A stretch of DNA of 64,000 nt from CBDFHJ01 sp965247635 (GCA_965247635.1 CBDFHJ010000010.1:62001-126000), one strand, 5' to 3'; counted from the first letter of the stretch, positions 26,683 to 35,624 are shown. The notes: generated from the letters alone by a model not told the origin. A program made the numbers and translations.

Positions 26683-27588
26683 TTAGCCCTGGGCCTCCGG
26701 CGCTGGGACCTCCACCCGTAGTTTCATACCCGCTGCCTGCTCCACCACTTGGAGGCCGGACCACCACTCAAGTTCTGCCCAGCCTTGTGCCATGGCCCGC
26801 TGAAGGATTTCCAAGACCGGCAGTCCGATGCTAGCGGGCGCTTGGACCTCCCGTGCCAGCTCCACCGCCAGACGGATGTCCTTGGCGACGATATCGAGCT
26901 TGCCGGTGGCGGTCTCAGGAGTCCCGTAGTCCCCTTGCAGGGCTTTGGGGAGCCGGCGGTCCCCGAAGGCGGGTTGCCCGACAGCATCGCTTAGAAACGC
27001 GACCATGGCCGGCATGTCGGCGCCTGCCTTAGCGGCGATGAGGAGCGCCTCCATCACGCTGAAGGAGCCGATAAAGCCTATGTACTGGCGGCATAGCTTG
27101 GCCACATGACCCTGTCCCGCCAGGCCCATGTACAAGACGTGCTCGTGCATGACCTCAAACGCCGGCCGGAACCGCTCGAAGACCTCCTTGTCTCCACCGA
27201 CGGTGACGAACACGCCGCCGATACTCACAGGCGCGTCAAGGGAGTTGCAGCCCTTCTCCCGGAAGGCCGCGTCGATCTTTTTGGCCATACTAGGTGTGCT
27301 CGTGCTCATGTCGATAAAGGTGCCGCCAGGCTGCATCCCCGCCAGCACCCCTGTCTCCGGCTCCCAAACCACCTGCTCAATTTGGTATGCGTGCCGCAGC
27401 GACGTAAAAACCCCTTCGGAGGCCTGTGCCACGGCAGCCGGGCTGTCCGCCCAGTGAGCGCCCATCTCGCAAAGCTTGGTCGTGGCCTCACGGCGCACGT
27501 CGAAGACGAAAAGCTCATGCCCCGCCTCAAGCAGTCTTGAGGCAAGCCGGCTGCCTATAAAGCCGGTCCCGACAAATCCAAGACGCAT
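26683..27588 (-). CDS. NAD(P)-dependent 3-hydroxyisobutyrate-dehydrogenase-like enzyme
   Basis: 301 residues from the ATG at 27588, preceded by AAGGAGGATCC. It belongs to the beta-hydroxyacid dehydrogenase family. The Rossmann motif GFVGTGFIGSRLASRLLEAG, substrate-binding DMSTSTPSM, and GLAGQGHVAKLCRQ (catalytic Lys, but the usual Asn three residues on is Arg or Gln) are seen. The substrate could be a 3-hydroxyacid or tartronate semialdehyde; the glycerate kinase 9 kb away would fit the latter but this is weak. It faces the Rieske region. Confidence 0.82.
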   Translation of the reverse strand: MRLGFVGTGFIGSRLASRLLEAGHELFVFDVRREATTKLCEMGAHWADSPAAVAQASEGVFTSLRHAYQIEQVVWEPETGVLAGMQPGGTFIDMSTSTPSMAKKIDAAFREKGCNSLDAPVSIGGVFVTVGGDKEVFERFRPAFEVMHEHVLYMGLAGQGHVAKLCRQYIGFIGSFSVMEALLIAAKAGADMPAMVAFLSDAVGQPAFGDRRLPKALQGDYGTPETATGKLDIVAKDIRLAVELAREVQAPASIGLPVLEILQRAMAQGWAELEWWSGLQVVEQAAGMKLRVEVPAPEAQG

Positions 27589-27756
27589 TTGGATCCTCCT
27601 TATGAGTGTGATGAGCTCCCGATTGTGGGCTTCGGGGCCCGTGGACTCCGTGGCGCCGAGCATAGGTAAAGCCTAGACGCACGTCAAGCCACGATAACGT
27701 CGACGGTGCCGGGCCTCAGCGTGACACATCCCTCTCGCTTTGGTAGCGCGCTTCAC

Positions 27757-27798
27757 AAAAAGGGGAGCCTCCGAGCACGAGCGTGCTCGGAGGCTCCC
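27757..27798 (-). terminator. Rho-independent terminator after Rieske oxygenase 1
   Basis: Stem GGGAGCCTCCGAGCAC with its complement (27763-27798), followed on the minus strand by C and five T. It ends the transcript of the gene at 27825. Confidence 0.88.
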
Positions 27799-27824
27799 GA
27801 AATGCCGGCTCGCTCACCTCGGGG

Positions 27825-29225
27825 CTAGTGCCACAGCCCCTTCTCACGGAGGTCATCCCAACTCTCCGAGTCCATCATCTCCAGCCAGAAGTTGTACGCG
27901 CCCCGCTGGTTCTGTTCGTTGGGCGCGGGGCCTCCTCGCCCCGACTCGGTGACGACACCGCGCAGCGGCAGGCCGAACTCCTTGAATAGCGGGTGCTCCC
28001 GCTGCTCGCGGGTGGTGCCCATGGCGTAGTTATACGGATAGCGTCGGGCGATGGTACCCTTGCTCGACTTGTGGGCGTAACCCCAGTTCTCCATGTCGTC
28101 TGACTCGGTTAGCCCTCCCGGCCCGCCATAGGTCATGTAGTAGTGGCGCAGCAGGTCCCTCACCTCTTGCGGCGCGTCCCGTTGCACCCAGTACCAGCGC
28201 CACACCTCGGTGGAGCCGGGCCCATTCGGCTGCCATACCGCGATGCTGTTATGGGTGCCTTGGGTAGCATTGGGGAAGATGTTCCCGTTGAAGATCCGTA
28301 TCCGGGAATGCTTACCCAGCACCTGCTTTCGGCGCTCGTGCGCCTCCCTAAAGTAGTCCTCCACCCCGGGGAGATTCCGGTACCCCGGCATGTAGGGCAT
28401 GTCTTCCAAGGCGAACGAGAAGCCCAGTCTCCCTGACCCGTGATGCGAGACGGTAAACCCAACTGATCGGCCACCACCCCGGGTCTGCTCGCGGAAGGTG
28501 CTGGCCACGTGGCGGCCCTGGCCTCCGCTGGGGCTAATACCCACGAGGTCCACCGAGCGGTGGGTAGGCTGCGCGTGGTAGCCGTCGCCCAGGAAGTTCT
28601 CCGCCCCGAACTTCCAGTTGCAGGGCATGATCCACTTCATAATGCCGCCGAATACCTCCATGCCCGCCTCGTTCCCGTCCGGCTTGTCGAAGAACAGGGC
28701 TAGCCCTGGATCGTTGTCGCCGATGTACTCCAGGAACGGCGGCGCCTTGGGGTCCCACGTCGCCCAGATGGTGCCGTGGTAGTTCTCGAGTTGTGCGACC
28801 TCGACGAGGCCCCACTGCGACTTGTCCAGCTCCTCCCGGTACGCGTCCTTGTATCGCGGCACGCCTACCAGACTCCCATCTCCTGCATAGCTCCACCCGT
28901 GGTACGGACACGTGAACACCGGCGTGTTCCCCTCGTCGTACCGGCATACCTTCATCCCCCGGTGACGGCACGAGTTCAGGAACACGTGAATCGTGTTGTC
29001 TCGGTCCCGGCTCAGGATCACCGACTCCTCACCCATGCGCGAGACGAAGTAGTCGCCGGGCTTGCGCACCTGGTCCTCGAATCCCACGAAGAGCCAGCAG
29101 CGAGCGAACACCCGCTCCTTCTCAACCTCGTGCAACTCCTCGTCCACGAAGATGTCCCGGCTCACCAAGCCCTTCGCCCGGTCGACAAGGTCTTTTGCGT
29201 TCAGGCCTCCGATGTCCAACGCCAT
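27825..29225 (-). CDS. Rieske non-haem iron oxygenase, alpha subunit, paralogue 1
   Basis: 466 residues from the ATG at 29225, preceded by AAGGAGGT. The Rieske cluster ligands are Cys86-x-His88 (NSCRHRG) and Cys106-x2-His109 (CPYHGWSY). The catalytic domain has GDGYHAQPTH, the Asp-x2-His-x4-His iron site, and a later ESDDMENW acidic segment. Such subunits dihydroxylate or demethylate aromatic or other hydrophobic substrates with O2 and electrons from a reductase. No beta subunit, ferredoxin or reductase is next to it. The N-terminal half is almost the same as paralogues 2 and 3; the catalytic half differs. Confidence 0.9.
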   Translation of the reverse strand: MALDIGGLNAKDLVDRAKGLVSRDIFVDEELHEVEKERVFARCWLFVGFEDQVRKPGDYFVSRMGEESVILSRDRDNTIHVFLNSCRHRGMKVCRYDEGNTPVFTCPYHGWSYAGDGSLVGVPRYKDAYREELDKSQWGLVEVAQLENYHGTIWATWDPKAPPFLEYIGDNDPGLALFFDKPDGNEAGMEVFGGIMKWIMPCNWKFGAENFLGDGYHAQPTHRSVDLVGISPSGGQGRHVASTFREQTRGGGRSVGFTVSHHGSGRLGFSFALEDMPYMPGYRNLPGVEDYFREAHERRKQVLGKHSRIRIFNGNIFPNATQGTHNSIAVWQPNGPGSTEVWRWYWVQRDAPQEVRDLLRHYYMTYGGPGGLTESDDMENWGYAHKSSKGTIARRYPYNYAMGTTREQREHPLFKEFGLPLRGVVTESGRGGPAPNEQNQRGAYNFWLEMMDSESWDDLREKGLWH

Positions 29226-29427
29226 CGCAATACCTCCTTCGTTGGGGGACCGGCATATGGGGGGTTCGCTCTGTCCGGTCTGTGAGACGTCTCGATTACC
29301 GTGAACTTTACTCTGGCGAAGAAGCGACATCAAGGTAAAAACTGGCTAACCAGCGAGAAACGGTTGCTACCATCCACTTCCCCACTCGGGTGAGTCCACG
29401 TGCGAATGAATCAACGCGCCGGCTGAG

Positions 29428-30729
29428 CTAGACCTGGTGCGTGACCTTCCTCGGTGGCACCGCGAAAAGCGCGGCCACGGAGCACGCGATCGGCAACGCG
29501 AGGAACACGAGAATGGCGGTGCTGTAAGTGCCCGTAAGGTCGAAGATGAACCCAAAGGGCAAAGGACCTAACGCGGCAAACCCCACCATGCTGGTCTGGG
29601 CTGCTCCTCGGATGCTCCCCAGGTGGGGTCGGCCATAGTAGTTTGCCCAGATTACGGTCATGGTAGTGAGCGAAGCACCACCGGATAGCCCCAGGCCCGC
29701 ACCGTAAACAAACGCTTGCCAGGGCTGCGCTATGGCAAAGACCCAGACCATCGCCAGCACCAAAAGGAGTTGGCAAACAGCCAAAATCAGCCTGTTGGGA
29801 AGCAGGTCAGTGAGAAATCCCGCGGTGAAGGCCCCCACCAAGGAGCTCGGAGCCAGCACCGCAAACACGCTGGCGGCAACCGAGGCATCCAGCCCTCTGC
29901 TGCCCAGCAGCGATATCTGATGGAAAATCAAGGCGGTACCAATGAGCGACTGCCCCGCGCCGGCGAACAGGAGCAGCCAGAAGGCACGCGTACGCATGGC
30001 CTCTCCAAGGCTGAAGGCCTGCTCCTGGGCAACCCCCGCCTCTTGGGCAACCTTAGAAGGCATAGCCTCGGCAATGGGTGCGGGCCTCGCATCACCATCG
30101 GGCAGCAGGCCCACCGACTCCGGCGAGCGCCGGACCAATAGGAGGGAAGGGAGCACTACTACGCCCCAGATGATGAACGCGAGCCCGATCCATGCACCTC
30201 GCCATCCCACGCTGGTGATGAGCAGGTGAATGATCAACGGAAAGGCAGCCTGGCTGAGCGCCATGCCCAAGGACATCAGGGCGGTGGCCCTGCCGCGCTT
30301 GCGGACGAACCAGATAGCGACCAGCGTGGTAGGCACCAAGGTCAAGGACCCTTGTCCCAAGATACGGATGGCCGCAAATCCGACGTAGAGATGAACGGGG
30401 TGGTCAATCTGGCTCATGGACAGGGCGACGAAGCCAAAAAGGATACCCAACCCCACCAACATGACCCGCGCGCCAAATCGGTCCAGCATGCGGCCTACCA
30501 GGATCATGGTAAGGGCGGCCGTGAGTGACCCTGCCGAATACAGTCCAGAGACCAAGGTCCTGGACCAGCCGAAGTCATCGATGATGGGGTCGAGGAAAAC
30601 GGAGACGGCGTACGTCTGCCCAGGTCCGGAAGAAAAGGCGACGGCACTGGCCACCCCGAGGATGACCCAGCCGTAGAAAAAGGGTAAGCGGGTCAGGGGC
30701 GTCGACGGTTGCGATACCGGGCTGGCCAT
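29428..30729 (-). CDS. MFS transporter (monocarboxylate/oxalate-formate type)
   Basis: 433 residues with about 12 membrane segments. It opens with LPFFYGWVILGVASAVAFSSGPGQTY, the pattern of the oxalate:formate antiporter and monocarboxylate porter group, and has the cytoplasmic loops VGRMLDRFGARVM and WFVRKRGRATALMSLG. It probably moves organic acids across the inner membrane. Two more of this type are at 49563 and 54819. ATG at 30729. The Rieske gene downstream (29225) is 200 bases away on the same strand, so linkage to aromatic catabolism is plausible. Confidence 0.85.
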   Translation of the reverse strand: MASPVSQPSTPLTRLPFFYGWVILGVASAVAFSSGPGQTYAVSVFLDPIIDDFGWSRTLVSGLYSAGSLTAALTMILVGRMLDRFGARVMLVGLGILFGFVALSMSQIDHPVHLYVGFAAIRILGQGSLTLVPTTLVAIWFVRKRGRATALMSLGMALSQAAFPLIIHLLITSVGWRGAWIGLAFIIWGVVVLPSLLLVRRSPESVGLLPDGDARPAPIAEAMPSKVAQEAGVAQEQAFSLGEAMRTRAFWLLLFAGAGQSLIGTALIFHQISLLGSRGLDASVAASVFAVLAPSSLVGAFTAGFLTDLLPNRLILAVCQLLLVLAMVWVFAIAQPWQAFVYGAGLGLSGGASLTTMTVIWANYYGRPHLGSIRGAAQTSMVGFAALGPLPFGFIFDLTGTYSTAILVFLALPIACSVAALFAVPPRKVTHQV

Positions 30730-30871
30730 GGCGTCCGACGATTATACCGGTAATCAAGGTACCCCCCTTCTATCCCGTATCCACCACCTACACAAGAACC
30801 CGATTCCAAGAGGCACCGACGATTATACGGCCCTTAACAAAGGACCCTTCAACGCTACTCCCTTTTGCCCC

Positions 30872-30902
30872 TTGACCTGTTCCAGAACCCATGTTCTATC
30901 CT
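30872..30902 (+). promoter_or_regulatory. Predicted promoter of the Cys-rich gene pair
   Basis: TTGACC (30872-30877), then TATCCT (30897-30902) after 19 bases. The spacing is long, but the GTTCTATCNTGG end matches the promoter at 52939, where spacing is ideal. Confidence 0.4.
30885..30896. promoter_or_regulatory. LexA (SOS) box before the Cys-rich gene pair
   Basis: GAACCCATGTTC is a perfect GAAC-N4-GTTC operator, with flanking A and T extending the arms to AGAAC/GTTCT. It lies between predicted -35 and -10 elements and 28 bases before the start of the gene at 30924. Confidence 0.72.
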
Positions 30903-30923
30903 GGACCCACAGGAGGTTTCGCC

Positions 30924-31172
30924 ATGGCCAGGGTCCTCCCTGCCCCTATAGCTGCCACGCACCGGCCTGACCGCTGCCCCCGCTGTTCGACCGGCGTCCT
31001 GCTGCCCTACGCCCTCGCCCGCAACGACGAGCGCTACTGCCTCATGTGCGGCCACGTCGAGTACCCGGGGTTTACCCCCGGCTATATGGCCTCCGAAACC
31101 GAGCTGGAAACGCGCCGCCGCTGGCAGCGCGATTACTACTACCGCCACAAGAACGACGAACGGAGCGCATGA
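30924..31172 (+). CDS. Small zinc-ribbon-like protein, predicted SOS-controlled
   Basis: 82 residues from the ATG at 30924, with AGGAGG 8 bases upstream; the frame is open 11 codons earlier but without a ribosome-binding site. Two CxxC pairs (Cys18/Cys21 in RCPRCS and Cys39/Cys42 in YCLMCGH) form a zinc ribbon. The C-terminal part is charged and aromatic (RRRWQRDYYYRHKNDERSA). I do not know its role; DNA or RNA binding is possible. The perfect LexA box just upstream and the overlapping second Cys-rich gene suggest a phage-derived or damage-response operon. Confidence 0.65.
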   Translation: MARVLPAPIAATHRPDRCPRCSTGVLLPYALARNDERYCLMCGHVEYPGFTPGYMASETELETRRRWQRDYYYRHKNDERSA

Positions 31173-31555
31173 TGCAAGACGAAACTGCTATGGCCCCGCC
31201 GACCTACACCCCTAACGTCTCCTGGTGCGCGCTGTGCGGCGCCCTGGTGGCCCATCTGCGGCCCCGGCGCATCCCGCTGGAGCTGGACACGCTCACGCCC
31301 CATACCTGCGGCATCCGGCCCCCCAAGGCGCGGCGGCGCAAGCGGCGCGGCGAACGCTGCAGAAACCCTCGCAAGACAGCCCTGGACGCGTGCTCTAGGG
31401 CTGCTGTTAAGCACCCTACGGTGTGGAGCCACGGGACGGATTCGAACCGTCGACCTGCGGTTTACGAATTCGTTTCCGCTCGTCCATCAGGTGTTGGTGT
31501 GTCCCTTCCAGTGCTTCACAGTCTAAGGGTCATGCTAGCTGGTGAGACCCTATGA
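31169..31555 (+). CDS. Second small Cys-rich protein; 3' end altered by a tRNA fragment
   Basis: It starts at ATG 31169 and overlaps the previous stop (ATGA), so it is co-translated. The N-terminal part has Cys20-x2-Cys23 (WCALCGAL) and a later HTCG, then a very basic segment (KARRRKRRGERCR). From base 31423 onward the frame runs through a duplicated tRNA-Thr 3' end, giving WSHGTDSNRRPAVYEF, so the last about 45 residues are not native. The original C-terminus was probably replaced when the element at 31423-33153 inserted. Function unknown. Confidence 0.5.
   Translation: MMQDETAMAPPTYTPNVSWCALCGALVAHLRPRRIPLELDTLTPHTCGIRPPKARRRKRRGERCRNPRKTALDACSRAAVKHPTVWSHGTDSNRRPAVYEFVSARPSGVGVSLPVLHSLRVMLAGETL
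31423..31468. repeat. 46-bp direct repeat of the tRNA-Thr 3' part (att-like)
   Basis: Same sequence as 33153-33198, which is the 3' part of the intact tRNA-Thr plus one base. The two copies are 1730 bases apart in the same orientation. This is the layout left when an integrative element recombines into a tRNA 3' end. Confidence 0.8.
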
Positions 31556-31581
31556 CCACCCGTGTTAGCAGGTATGTCGGC

Positions 31582-31638
31582 AAAACCGTGCCAGGCTTGG
31601 CGGGTATTGAAGGAGGATATGGGTACTATGTCGCACAC
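31582..31638. repeat. About 57-bp dispersed repeat, copy A
   Basis: AAAACCGTGCC..CTTGGCGGGTATTGAAGGAGG..ATGGGTACTA..CACAC. Similar copies are at 33056-33114 and 38136-38196. It contains AAGGAGG and an ATG, so a short ORF (MGTMSHTFYCSGK) follows in this copy, but it is not conserved in the other two. Confidence 0.65.
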
Positions 31639-31746
31639 TTTTTATTGTTCAGGCAAGACGTGGTGGTTGTGTAGTCTGGGTGCACGCCAAACTAGAGTTG
31701 GATGCTACTATCCGGCGAAGGTCACAGCGGTTACCCGAGTAACCGG

Positions 31747-32289
31747 TCAGAAGGGGGCGACGATCCACTTCCACCATGAGACCACCAGGTCGACGGTGCG
31801 GTAGTTTTCCAGAACCTGGTTCCAATGCAGCACATACTCCTGGAGTTCCTTCAGCAACAGCAGGGGTACCATCCACGCTGCGGCCCTTCTCCATGTAATC
31901 TCGTAGCCAGGTCGGAACCGTTTCACCCCAGCCACAAACACGAACCAGAACTCAAATACGTTAGGAAAGAGGAGGAGAACGCCCCGCCAGGAGGATAGCT
32001 CGAATGCGGCGACTCCCAGGATTCGGTAGCCGAAGAGCGCTATTGCAATCGTGCGGGGTGTGCCGGACCATTTGAGACCGGCGACCAGGAAGGTAACCAT
32101 GTATACGAGGTCCACTGCCTTATCGAACGATTGGTAGTCCCGAACGCCACCGAACTGCAGGAGGCTAATCATAGCGGTGTCGGAGAAATCGACGAGGATT
32201 GCTAGAATCGCTCCCGCAAGTGCCCACCTCAATACCGGCAGCGATCCAGCGATCCGGGCAGCTGCAATAATCAGCTCTTCAAGTGTCAT
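31747..32289 (-). CDS. Integral membrane protein of unknown function
   Basis: 180 residues with about five hydrophobic segments (for example LRWALAGAILAILVDFSD, VDLVYMVTFLVAGLKW, IAIALFGYRILGVAAFELS). Trp- and Phe-rich loops (FPNVFEFWFVFVAGVKRFRPGY, then WMVPLLLLKELQEYVLHW) are reminiscent of conserved membrane proteins in actinobacteria and Chloroflexota. No catalytic motif is visible. It lies alone between the tRNA-derived repeats, so it may be cargo of the former element. ATG at 32289. Confidence 0.65.
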   Translation of the reverse strand: MTLEELIIAAARIAGSLPVLRWALAGAILAILVDFSDTAMISLLQFGGVRDYQSFDKAVDLVYMVTFLVAGLKWSGTPRTIAIALFGYRILGVAAFELSSWRGVLLLFPNVFEFWFVFVAGVKRFRPGYEITWRRAAAWMVPLLLLKELQEYVLHWNQVLENYRTVDLVVSWWKWIVAPF

Positions 32290-33055
32290 AACGTCTCGTG
32301 GCTACCGGAGAGTCTGAGACAACGCACGAGAAGTCGACCTAGGAGTCGATTCGAGCCTGTTCCCTTCAACAATACCCTTAACAAGACGTTCGCCAAGAAG
32401 ATGGCGGTCATGCGGGCGAGGTATACAAGTCTGCACATGGCCAATAGGGCAGTGCGAGAACGACACTACACTCCGAAAGGGCACTTTTGACAGGTCGATA
32501 AGCGCTCTGTTACCCGCTCACCCTGACGACGTGTACAATATCGCTCCCGGTCATCTTTGAGCCTTATACACTCCCTGTTGCCTGACTTCCCCACTAAGTG
32601 GCCAGGAAGAGCTTTTGGCCGCGGAAAATGTGGGCCTATACGTCGCTAGGTGACCTCTAGTCGTTGTACTTGCCACCGATAAAGGAAAAGTTCATGTCGT
32701 TTGTGTCTCAGACAAGAAGTTGGCTGGGCACGTGGAGCTTCCTTGTACTCTGCTCATGGTTGATACCTGCTGAACACGGTATGAGTATAGTCCTCAAACG
32801 GTGAAATGGTCACGAATTGGTCACAGCGTTGTCTCCCAGCCTGTAGGTGTGAGTGGCTAGGACTCCCAGTCAACTCGACTAGACTCCGCGAAGTGACCCA
32901 GGCTATTAGTATCTAGTAGGCCGTGTCTTAACGTGCAGGCGAGTGAACCTCCTCACCTGCACTCATTCTACGGGCCCTGGGAGTATCTAGACACTAGCTG
33001 GCGTCGATGATGCGTATATGATCTCGGTTGGGCCTAAGAAGGCTAGGCTAGCAGG
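32290..33055. other. Non-coding stretch inside the tRNA-flanked interval
   Basis: I see no gene, RNA or repeat. It is lower in GC than the surroundings and has stops in all frames at short intervals. It may be the remains of an integrated element. Confidence 0.5.
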
Positions 33056-33114
33056 CAAACAGTGCCCGCCTTGGCGGGTATTGAAGGAGGGCATGGGTAA
33101 ACTAGCCCACACAC
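33056..33114. repeat. About 57-bp dispersed repeat, copy B
   Basis: The best preserved copy: AAACAGTGCCCGCCTTGGCGGG with the small palindrome CCCGCCTTGGCGGG (33065-33078), then TATTGAAGGAGGGCATGGG and ACTAGCCCACACAC. It lies 39 bases from the tRNA-Thr 3' end. Confidence 0.7.
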
Positions 33115-33153
33115 TAAGGCATTCACAAGTGCGATGGCAGGGTCTGGCGCAAG

Positions 33154-33228
33154 TGGAGCCACGGGACGGATTCGAACCGTCGACCTGCGGTTTACGAAAC
33201 CGCTGCTCTGCCACTGAGCTACCGTGGC
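33154..33228 (-). tRNA. tRNA-Thr (anticodon CGT)
   Basis: 75 nucleotides with a 7-bp acceptor stem (GCCACGG/CCGTGGC), T discriminator and encoded CCA. The D arm is GTAGCTCAGTGGCAGAGC, the anticodon arm GCGGT-TTCGTAA-ACCGC with anticodon CGT, and the T loop GTTCGAATC. It reads ACG. Its 3' end is duplicated at 31423. Confidence 0.95.
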
Positions 33229-33738
33229 TTTAGGTGGTAGTGGCCTGGTCGCTAGCTAGTCATAGTATAGACATCTGTCGTCTCCACGTCTATTCGCGGC
33301 ACAGCCGTGAAGTCCAAGCAAGCCCACAAGATTGGTTGGAGTTCCCTTCCAGCTATCCCTGTCATCCATAACCTGAAGAACGGCCCTTGCGAGTCTGGGA
33401 ATCCGGCGTAGCCTGGAGGCGTCTGGGGTGATCCCTCCATGCTGTGTTGGTTGGGGTACGGTCTGTAAACCTGATCCGGTCGCCGCCGAAGGCGGCTTGG
33501 GCGTCGACCCCCTCCCACGGTACAGGGCCTTATGGTAGGGGTCAGTAGGCAAGTTACGGATGGCTAGGCCGTCAGCGCGATACCAGGTCGCCCTCCGAAG
33601 CAGAATCGCTAGGCTAAATCTCTGGCTTGCCAGTCACCTGTCATCTTCAGCAGGTTCCAGGGTTCTTGAGACCGGCCGGATTTGTCTTCTTGCGGCCACG
33701 TTTATGTGTCTAGAAGACTCGCGTAGTCATCTAGGGGA
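33229..33738. other. Non-coding stretch upstream of tRNA-Thr
   Basis: 510 bases without a supported gene. A small hairpin (GCCGCC, loop GAAG, GGCGGC) is near 33482-33497. ORFs on the minus strand here are short, Pro/Arg-rich and lack ribosome-binding sites. Confidence 0.5.
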
Positions 33739-34035
33739 TTAAGCCATCTCGTAGAACTCTATGTAGCTCTCTTCCTGGAGTTCGCTAAGCTGGCTATAAA
33801 CGGACTGAAGCTGGTCGGGTTCCTTGGCTGCTGGGTCATAAGGAGAGCCAAGCGTCTCCTGGGTCCAGTCCATGTAGACCGTGTTGGCGGGCCCTGGCAC
33901 GGTGTAGCCGCTCCAATAGACCCTGGTGGGAGACCGCCCTACTTTCTCGTAAGCTTTCCCAATCTGATCGATTAGCTGAGCTGCCTTACGTGTTGCCCCC
34001 GGCTTGACCCTATATATCCGTCTGATGAGGTACAT
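33739..34035 (-). CDS. Small dimeric alpha-beta-barrel-like (NIPSNAP-like) protein
   Basis: 98 residues with an AAAGGAG site before the ATG at 34035. The opening MYLIRRIYRVKPGATRKAAQLIDQIGKAYEKVGR has the strand-helix pattern of ferredoxin-like barrel proteins such as NIPSNAP and antibiotic-biosynthesis monooxygenases, and the rest (VYWSGYTVPGPANTVYMDW) fits a second strand pair. Such proteins are common next to oxygenase genes. No catalytic residue can be named. The call is structural and by eye. Confidence 0.55.
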   Translation of the reverse strand: MYLIRRIYRVKPGATRKAAQLIDQIGKAYEKVGRSPTRVYWSGYTVPGPANTVYMDWTQETLGSPYDPAAKEPDQLQSVYSQLSELQEESYIEFYEMA

Positions 34036-34517
34036 TCGACTCCTTTCTTTCTAGTTCGGGATATTGTGACAGCCGTCTCTCTCTAGCTTAGTGTAAACCG
34101 AGAATGGCCGATGTTGGCAACCTATTGGAATATACGGGTGTGGGGGCACGCCAGTGTTACGGTAACGGCAGCAGGAGTTTTTCCGAAGTCAAATCGTCGA
34201 GGCCATTTCGAACACCGTGACCCCGAAGCCTGAGTCTTATCCGCCCCCTTGCCTAGCATTGGTCCCATCCGAACTCGAGCGTCGGCCGGGGCAACAGCCC
34301 TCTGGACTCTAGCAACGCCCTGTTTAGAGTCGCACTGAACGCCAATTCACGACGACGTCTGATGGTTTCGTGAGCTTGATTGGATGGTTGACAGCATCCG
34401 TGAGTGATACTACCCTGGCGCTCGTCGAGGATGGCGCGTTGCTTGGGTACAGGCAGCTTGATAGGGGGGTTCCAGGTAGGCGCGAACCTACCATTGTCAC
34501 TAAGAGGAGGGACAAAC
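34036..34517. other. Non-coding stretch between divergent genes
   Basis: 482 bases containing promoters for the genes on both sides, but I cannot point to a clear promoter or operator. No supported ORF or RNA. Confidence 0.45.
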
Positions 34518-35624
34518 ATGAGTACAGAATCGACACAAGGGTCTGGTAGTGAGGAGCTGACGGAAGAGAATCTCGTCCATACTCCGGGAATCGCGAGTCG
34601 ATTTGTTCGGCTGGGCAGTGGGGCTAAGGCACACTACATGGCCTCCGGCGACACCGGCCCGGCGGTGATCCTGCTCCACGGTGGAGCCGCCGGTGCGTCC
34701 AGCACGCTCGGCTGGCGGCACCTGCCGCAGTTCCTTGGGGCCAACGGCTTCCGGGTCTACTGCCCCGACCTGCCCGGCTACGGCTTGACGGACCCTGGCC
34801 CCGCAGGACAGGAGTACAGCAAGTTGGGCACGATAGGTGAGAGCCTGTTCCTCAATGACTTCGCCGACGCGCTGTGTCTGGACACGTTCTTCATGGGGGG
34901 GCAAGGCACGGGGATGGAGCTTATCGTTCAGTACGTCATGGCCCATCCGGAGCGAGTGCCGGGCATGTTGCTGATCGACGGCCGCTTGTGGGGCCTGGTG
35001 GATATTGCCAAGCGCGTAGTGACCAAGGACGGGAAATGGGCTTCCGAACCCGGCCGTGAGCCGCTCCCATCTGACAGTCCGGAAGCAGAGAGGATGGCAT
35101 CTCAAATGCTTGGCATGACCGTCAACCCCAGCACGGTGTGGCCATCGCTGGTCACCATGCGGCTCAAGCATGCGGCCTTCCAGGCCGAGAGCTTCTCGTT
35201 GAGGCAGCCAGCGAATGAACGCATCGCGAATGACCCTAACCTGCAGCAGTTGGTCAGCATCAAGGGCCGGTTCGACAAGTTGACCATTCCTGCCGTGTAC
35301 CTGTTCGGATTGCAGGACAACAATAACCCTGTGGAGAACGGGTTCCTCCAAGAGGACCTGGGGTTGGAGAACATCCAGTTCTTTTACATCGACGAGTGTG
35401 GCCATCAGGGCCAAAACGACCAGCCCGAGAAGTTCGGCCAGATTTCCTTGGAGTTCTTCAGGGACGGAAAGGTAAGCTGGAAGACTGCGGAGTGGGTTGG
35501 TGTCTCCCGGCGCACGCCCATCAACGCCAACCTGGTCGAGGAACCTTCTGGAGGGTTCCCATCGCCGGTCCCGGACTTTTACAACCAATTCACGAGGGAA
35601 GCAAAGGCCGCTGTCAAGGCCTAA
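34518..35624 (+). CDS. Alpha/beta-hydrolase-fold protein without a nucleophile
   Basis: 368 residues from the ATG at 34518 (AAGAGGAGGGAC upstream). The fold is clear: VILLHGGAAGASS (oxyanion region), RVYCPDLPGYGLTDPG, and a C-terminal IDECGHQGQNDQPEKFGQ. The nucleophile elbow reads GGQGTG, so the usual GxSxG Ser is Gly130. The acid loop YLFGLQDNNNP keeps an Asp and the CGH keeps the His. It cannot be a normal Ser hydrolase. It could be a lyase, isomerase or binding protein. It lies next to the Rieske genes and diverges from 33739. Confidence 0.72.
   Translation: MSTESTQGSGSEELTEENLVHTPGIASRFVRLGSGAKAHYMASGDTGPAVILLHGGAAGASSTLGWRHLPQFLGANGFRVYCPDLPGYGLTDPGPAGQEYSKLGTIGESLFLNDFADALCLDTFFMGGQGTGMELIVQYVMAHPERVPGMLLIDGRLWGLVDIAKRVVTKDGKWASEPGREPLPSDSPEAERMASQMLGMTVNPSTVWPSLVTMRLKHAAFQAESFSLRQPANERIANDPNLQQLVSIKGRFDKLTIPAVYLFGLQDNNNPVENGFLQEDLGLENIQFFYIDECGHQGQNDQPEKFGQISLEFFRDGKVSWKTAEWVGVSRRTPINANLVEEPSGGFPSPVPDFYNQFTREAKAAVKA

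Noticed and set aside
33018..33233. 71-codon frame ending in the tRNA-Thr (with EPRDGFEPSTCGLRNRCSATE)
   Set aside because: It is the translation of the tRNA and a dispersed repeat, a known type of false ORF.
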